From: JTS-RE37 sp041743975
GTDB lineage: Bacteria > Bacteroidota > Bacteroidia > Flavobacteriales > Flavobacteriaceae
Direction of reading: 5' to 3'
Length of the DNA: 64,000 nucleotides
NCBI GenBank assembly: GCA_041743975.1
Contig: JBGTLT010000183.1
Coordinates: 33,979-97,978 of the forward strand
The notes below the pieces were generated by a model, which had not been told where the DNA came from, made no database searches, and saw nothing but the letters and a program-made list of their open reading frames with translations. Positions 60,635-64,000 of the stretch are shown here, one piece after another (positions within the stretch are counted from its first letter, which is position 1; every line of letters starts with the position of its first letter). The translations under genes and the position numbers were made by a program.

Positions 60635-61438
60635 TTAAGACGAAGCTACGGTACCCAGGGTATATAATTTTTCCATGGTAGGCGTTTCACTTCCGCCTTC
60701 CGGTTCGAGCGTGATCCCAAAGGCCTCTGATTCATTTGGATTGGCAAGCGCAAAGATCTTATTGTTATCCGCCATAAAATCATCGAGCAAGCCAATACTT
60801 GTAGGGGTAAGCGGGGACAATTTCAGGGACCATACCTGATATACCATCCCGGCAGGCGGCTCTGGCAGCCCCTGCGCATCTATAAGCACCTTCTGTTCCT
60901 CCTTATTCCAATATACCCGGGCATAGGAAGTTGGTGAAACGTCCTGCCCACCCAGGGGTATTACGTTAATGTCCTTATCCCGGATGGTCTCCAATAACTG
61001 GTTGGCATTGGCAAGGGAGTTCTTGGCATCAAATATCTGTTGTTCCAAAACCTGATTTTCCTTGTCAGCCAGATCCATCTGGTTTTGTAAATGGGTGCTT
61101 TCGGTATAGAACCAATAGAACCCGGCAGCGAATAATATGGCTGCAGCCCAGCCGGTATAGGCGGCCCAGTTGGTTTTCTTCCTGGACATTTTGACCACGG
61201 TGGTATCTTTTCGCTGCCCAATCCGCACCTTGATATCGTCAAATCCTTTCAGCCGCTGATAGGAAGGCACAGTAGCCCTGCTCAGGGCCAGGATCGAGGC
61301 TTCAATTGCCAGGATCTCCTCCATTATTCTCGGATACTGCTTTGCATTCAGGTATACCTCGGAATTTTCTTCTTCCGTAAGCGACCCTGCCACATAGAGT
61401 TCCAAAATCCCAGACGCTATATATTCTTCTATATCCAT
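60635..61438 (-). CDS. Anti-sigma factor with RskA domain
   Basis: 267 residues from the ATG at 61438. Cytoplasmic zinc-finger-like or helical anti-sigma region (MDIEEYIASGILELYVAGSL) binds the sigma factor, then one membrane span (about 92-110, WAAYTGWAAAILFAAGFYWF), a coiled coil (about 115-150) and an extracytoplasmic RskA domain with VPEPPAGMVYQVW-like sequence (AQGLPEPPAGMVYQVWSL) and a SIGLLDDF segment. It overlaps the end of the sigma gene by 10 bases, giving coupled translation and matched amounts. It holds the sigma factor inactive until an envelope signal. Confidence 0.93.
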   Translation of the reverse strand: MDIEEYIASGILELYVAGSLTEEENSEVYLNAKQYPRIMEEILAIEASILALSRATVPSYQRLKGFDDIKVRIGQRKDTTVVKMSRKKTNWAAYTGWAAAILFAAGFYWFYTESTHLQNQMDLADKENQVLEQQIFDAKNSLANANQLLETIRDKDINVIPLGGQDVSPTSYARVYWNKEEQKVLIDAQGLPEPPAGMVYQVWSLKLSPLTPTSIGLLDDFMADNNKIFALANPNESEAFGITLEPEGGSETPTMEKLYTLGTVASS

Positions 61439-61968
61439 TTCAAGGTGATATTTTCCCTTAGTTGGGAAATGCAATTTCTGTTTCGGGTTTTTACTGTTCC
61501 CAATGGGATATCCAATTCCTTGGAAGCCGCTAACTGGGTATATCCTTTAAAATACAGCAGGTTGATAATCTGTACGCATTTTTCCGTAAGATTGGCCAGC
61601 ATCTTTTTCAGGCCGCTGGTATCAAGGGTACTGTTTGTAATATCCTCCTGTTCCAGCATACCTACGAAGTAATCTGTTGAAAGGTTCTTTTTTTGGTTTT
61701 TAAAGGACTTTGAACGCACTTCGTCGATGGCAGCATTCCGGGCAATATTTAAGATCCAGGTAAAAAAACGGCCCTTTCTGGGATTATAACTCTCAGAATT
61801 GTTCCAGATTTTCGTAAAAACATCCTGAGCGATCTCTTCCGCCAGATTTTTGTTTTGCACTATCGTGTAGACTACTCCACATATATTTTCCCAGTACATT
61901 TCATATAGCCTTTCAAAAGCTATAATGTCCTTTTTCTGAAACCGCTTTATGAGTGAATCTAAATCCAT
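61429..61968 (-). CDS. ECF-type RNA polymerase sigma factor (SigK-like)
   Basis: 179 residues. Region 2 (YEMYWENICGVVYTIVQNKNLAEEIAQDVFTKIWNN, then RGRFFTWILNIARNAAIDEVRS as KGRFFTWILNIARN) contacts the -10 box and core enzyme; region 4 (LTEKCVQIINLLYFKGYTQLAASKELDIPLGTVKTR) contacts the -35 box. First gene of the two-gene unit with its RskA-type anti-sigma factor. The likely trigger is oxidative or envelope stress. The superoxide dismutase gene upstream ends with a terminator, so its expression is separate. Confidence 0.94.
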   Translation of the reverse strand: MDLDSLIKRFQKKDIIAFERLYEMYWENICGVVYTIVQNKNLAEEIAQDVFTKIWNNSESYNPRKGRFFTWILNIARNAAIDEVRSKSFKNQKKNLSTDYFVGMLEQEDITNSTLDTSGLKKMLANLTEKCVQIINLLYFKGYTQLAASKELDIPLGTVKTRNRNCISQLRENITLKWI

Positions 61969-61990
61969 AAAAACATTTGAGGTTGTAAGA

Positions 61991-62015
61991 TAAAAAACTG
62001 CTTGAAAAGCAGTTT
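61991..62015 (-). terminator. Rho-independent terminator of the superoxide dismutase gene
   Basis: AAACTGCTT/AAGCAGTTT stem (9 bases, loop GAA on the plus strand). On the minus strand TTTTTTA follows. It lies between the stop of the SOD gene at 62044 and the start of the sigma factor gene. Confidence 0.75.
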
Positions 62016-62043
62016 AATTACTATATAGAAATAATTGTTTCAA

Positions 62044-62631
62044 TTATTGGATGATCCCCGTGCAACTTATACGTGATCCGGCGTCTCCGGTGGGCTGGGT
62101 GGTATAGTCATCCACCCCCTGGTGGACAATGACCGCTTTCCCCACGATATTTTTGGTCTCATCATCACAACCAATACACCATTCATCATCTGTGGAAAAG
62201 GTAACGGTGGCATTTCCCTCCGCATCAGCTGTAAAATTACCAATGTCACCCCTGTGGTATCCTGATTCCGCTCCCCATTTACCATGTGGCTCGGCGGTTG
62301 GGTTCCAGTGCCCGCCTGTGGAAGTCCCGTCTGCTGCAGAACAGTCGGCTTTCTCATGGATATGTATGGCATGCTCCCCTTCAGAAAGTCCCGTCAGAGT
62401 TGCTGTCATAGATACCTTTCCATTATCCTCCGTAAAATTAACCACTCCCTTAACTTTGCTGTCACTTTTGGGTTCCATGGAGAATTGAATTGTATTTACG
62501 GCAACTTCCTTATTAACCTCCTTCATTGTGTCCTTCGTTTCATCCATGGCTCCGCCGTCCTTTTTGGTTTCCTTGCAATTATAAGACGTGCTTACAAGTA
62601 AGCCCAGTACTATTAATTTGATCAATTTCAT
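62044..62631 (-). CDS. sodC: Cu/Zn superoxide dismutase, lipoprotein
   Basis: 195 residues from the ATG at 62631. Leader ends TSYNC (Cys19), so the enzyme is lipid-anchored in the periplasm. Ligands are intact: His90 and His92 (HAIHIHE), bridging His108 (GGHWNP), His116 (PHGKW), His126 and Asp129 (YHRGDIGN) and His170 (VHQG). Cys97 and Cys190 are the expected disulfide. A loop before the last ligand carries an extra Cys152-Ile-Gly-Cys155 pair, which the classical enzyme lacks. It turns superoxide into peroxide and oxygen. Adjacent to a sigma/anti-sigma pair but separated by a terminator. Confidence 0.92.
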   Translation of the reverse strand: MKLIKLIVLGLLVSTSYNCKETKKDGGAMDETKDTMKEVNKEVAVNTIQFSMEPKSDSKVKGVVNFTEDNGKVSMTATLTGLSEGEHAIHIHEKADCSAADGTSTGGHWNPTAEPHGKWGAESGYHRGDIGNFTADAEGNATVTFSTDDEWCIGCDDETKNIVGKAVIVHQGVDDYTTQPTGDAGSRISCTGIIQ

Positions 62632-62846
62632 GTTTAAATATTTTATGTTCTGCCCGAAAGTTACGCAAATTAAGGCGGTCAATCAACCTATTTATTAGCA
62701 GATATGCATAAATGAGTAACCCAATAAAGTAGTGTAGTGTCCTATATACTTCTGCCTGGACATTTTAAAATAGACCAATACTAAACGATATAGGATGCCA
62801 TTTGGACCTACCGTTCATCTGCACGCTCCGGCAAATTTTATGGTAA

Positions 62847-64000
62847 TCAGGGTTTCAGTTTGGTAATGACCTGTGTTTGACTATGGAGGGTTCTGTGTAC
62901 CGGGCATTTATCAGCTATCTCCAAAAGTCGGGAAATTTGCTTTTTATCAAGGTCGGAAGTGATCTTGATCTCCCGCTGGAACGTATCGATTTTGGCAGAA
63001 GGGGAATCACAATCCTCACAATCCTCCGCATGGGTCTTGTTATGGGAAATGTGGACTTCAACGTTCGGGATCTTCCAGTTTTTCCGCCTGGCATACATTT
63101 GAATGGTCATCGCCGTGCAGGCTGCCAGTCCGGCTGCGACCAATTCATAAGGTGAAGGCCCAAAATCATTGCCACCCACTTCAGTGGGTTCGTCTGCTGT
63201 ATAGCTGTGTTTTCCAATTTTGAGTTGGGTAGTAAATCCGGTATCGCCATCCAGGCTGGCAACCACCTGGAACCGGCTATGTAAGTCATTTACCTTCGGT
63301 TGTTCAAGGTAGCGGGAGGCCCATTCCGAAATCACCCTTCCCACATAGGCTGCATCTTTTATATTTGACAGTAAATGATCGGCACCATCGAGGGAGATAA
63401 AACTTTTAGGGTGAAATGCAGCCTTATAAAGCGTCTCTGCATTTTTAATATCCACGATCTCATCCTGTGGTGAATGCAGTATCAGCCATGGCACCCTTAA
63501 ATTTCTAACTGTCTCCAATAGGGATTGGGATTCGAGATCATCCAGGAATTGTTTTTTTATGGTAAAATCCCTTCCGCCAAGGTTCACCCTGGCCACCCCT
63601 TTTTCGGTTATCTCCTGCAGGCTGCTTTTTATCAGGTTCTTTACATGCCCGGGATCGAATGGTGCTCCAATGGTGGCTATAGCCTTTACCGAAGGGATTT
63701 CTGCGGCTGCGAACACAACTGCTGCTCCACCCAGGGAATGGCCAACCATCATGGCCGGAGGTAAATAATGGGCAGACAGGAAGTCCGCTGCAGCCTGAAG
63801 ATCTTCAACATTCCCTGAAAAATTGCTTTCCGAAAATTCGCCTTCGCTTTCCCCAAGGCCTGTAAAATCAAACCGTAACACCCCGAATCCATGGGCAATA
63901 AGCCCCCGGCTTATCTGCTTTACCGCCAACAGGTTTTTGGTACAGGTGAAACAATGGGCGAACAACACATAATTGTGGGGTTCCTGATCTATGTGTAATT
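62847..64000 (-). CDS. Alpha/beta hydrolase-OsmC fusion, N-terminus missing
   Basis: The frame is open to the right edge (LHIDQEPHNYVLFAHCF and on), so the true start lies outside; a GTG at 63968 is internal. Residues visible: alpha/beta-hydrolase with FTGLGESEGEF, nucleophile Ser in MVGHSLGGAAVV, Asp in SPQDEIVD and His in DGADHLL; then OsmC domain with the two redox cysteines in AAGLAACTAMTIQMYARR and KCPVHRTL. Known fusions of this kind are annotated bifunctional hydrolase/OsmC and are linked to organic peroxide or thiol chemistry; the hydrolase substrate is unknown. About 30 residues are missing. Confidence 0.93.
   Translation of the reverse strand, partial: LHIDQEPHNYVLFAHCFTCTKNLLAVKQISRGLIAHGFGVLRFDFTGLGESEGEFSESNFSGNVEDLQAAADFLSAHYLPPAMMVGHSLGGAAVVFAAAEIPSVKAIATIGAPFDPGHVKNLIKSSLQEITEKGVARVNLGGRDFTIKKQFLDDLESQSLLETVRNLRVPWLILHSPQDEIVDIKNAETLYKAAFHPKSFISLDGADHLLSNIKDAAYVGRVISEWASRYLEQPKVNDLHSRFQVVASLDGDTGFTTQLKIGKHSYTADEPTEVGGNDFGPSPYELVAAGLAACTAMTIQMYARRKNWKIPNVEVHISHNKTHAEDCEDCDSPSAKIDTFQREIKITSDLDKKQISRLLEIADKCPVHRTLHSQTQVITKLKP

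Noticed and set aside
63847..63968. GTG at 63968 as the start of the hydrolase-OsmC gene
   Set aside because: The frame remains open to the right edge, with typical N-terminal hydrolase residues before it.
1..64000. tRNA, rRNA, riboswitch, phage or insertion sequences
   Set aside because: No cloverleaf-type tRNA sequence, rRNA core motifs, transposase, integrase or phage structural genes were recognised in either strand; short RNAs cannot be excluded by eye.

Overview
The window looks like a chromosomal segment of a marine-type member of the Bacteroidota, most likely family Flavobacteriaceae. This rests on gene families largely confined to that phylum (2TM-domain proteins, a LETM1-related protein, DUF2807/PspC/PadR genes, LytS/LytTR pairs, TPR histidine kinases), on many short lipoproteins, and on promoters of the Bacteroidota type (TTG, about 20 bases, TAnnTTTG) instead of classical -35/-10 boxes. 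Base composition is in the mid-40s %GC by eye (not computed). I see no rRNA, tRNA, CRISPR array, phage or insertion sequence. The DNA reads as stable core and lifestyle genes.

Region 1 (1-15.4 kb) is a sensory and stress district: the tail of a VOC protein, a giant CheB-CheR-PAS-histidine kinase, a CsbD-like protein, a nitroreductase followed by an SLC13-type transporter with RCK_C domains, an acidic-repeat lipoprotein, an AraC regulator with a degenerate HMA-like N-terminus, a single-domain response regulator, a large membrane PAS kinase, a second AraC regulator, a DUF892 ferritin-like protein and another single-domain response regulator.

Region 2 (15.7-22.9 kb) is a sugar-acid catabolic block: zinc dehydrogenase, 2-keto-3-deoxygluconate-type kinase, UxaA-family dehydratase and a COG3618 lactonase run on the plus strand, followed by a lipoprotein aldose 1-epimerase (minus strand) and a lipoprotein formylglycine-generating enzyme homologue that keeps both catalytic cysteines. 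Together they suggest use of a sulfated polysaccharide sugar or uronic acid, but a reductase and an aldolase needed for a full route are not in the window.

Region 3 (23-37.9 kb) holds redox and housekeeping genes: thioredoxin reductase, a PLP enzyme overlapping a dipeptide epimerase, a PadR-PspC-DUF2807 envelope-stress block, DUF4870, DUF4442, AIM24, DUF2461, NudK, a PBP4-type carboxypeptidase, and OxyR divergent from Dps with a palindrome between them.

Region 4 (38-49.8 kb) has a GH26-like lipoprotein with an altered acid/base residue, a Tat-exported TIM-barrel protein, an S9 peptidase, a COG2509 flavoprotein, secreted small proteins, a TPR kinase/LytTR regulator pair and a PaiB-like protein.

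Region 5 (50-64 kb) begins with a LytS kinase fused to a 2TM domain, three stand-alone 2TM proteins and a LytTR regulator in one operon. Then come a LETM1-related protein, a DUF4331 protein that appears split into two genes, TPR and DUF547 proteins, a TIGR04283 glycosyltransferase, an ECF sigma/anti-sigma pair, a Cu/Zn superoxide dismutase lipoprotein and an alpha/beta hydrolase-OsmC fusion that runs off the right edge.

The most distinctive signals are the 2TM array, the split DUF4331, the altered GH26 site, a 49-base structured repeat present twice, and two AT-rich direct repeats exactly 21 bases apart upstream of an AraC gene. All functions are inferred from sequence alone; no database search was possible.
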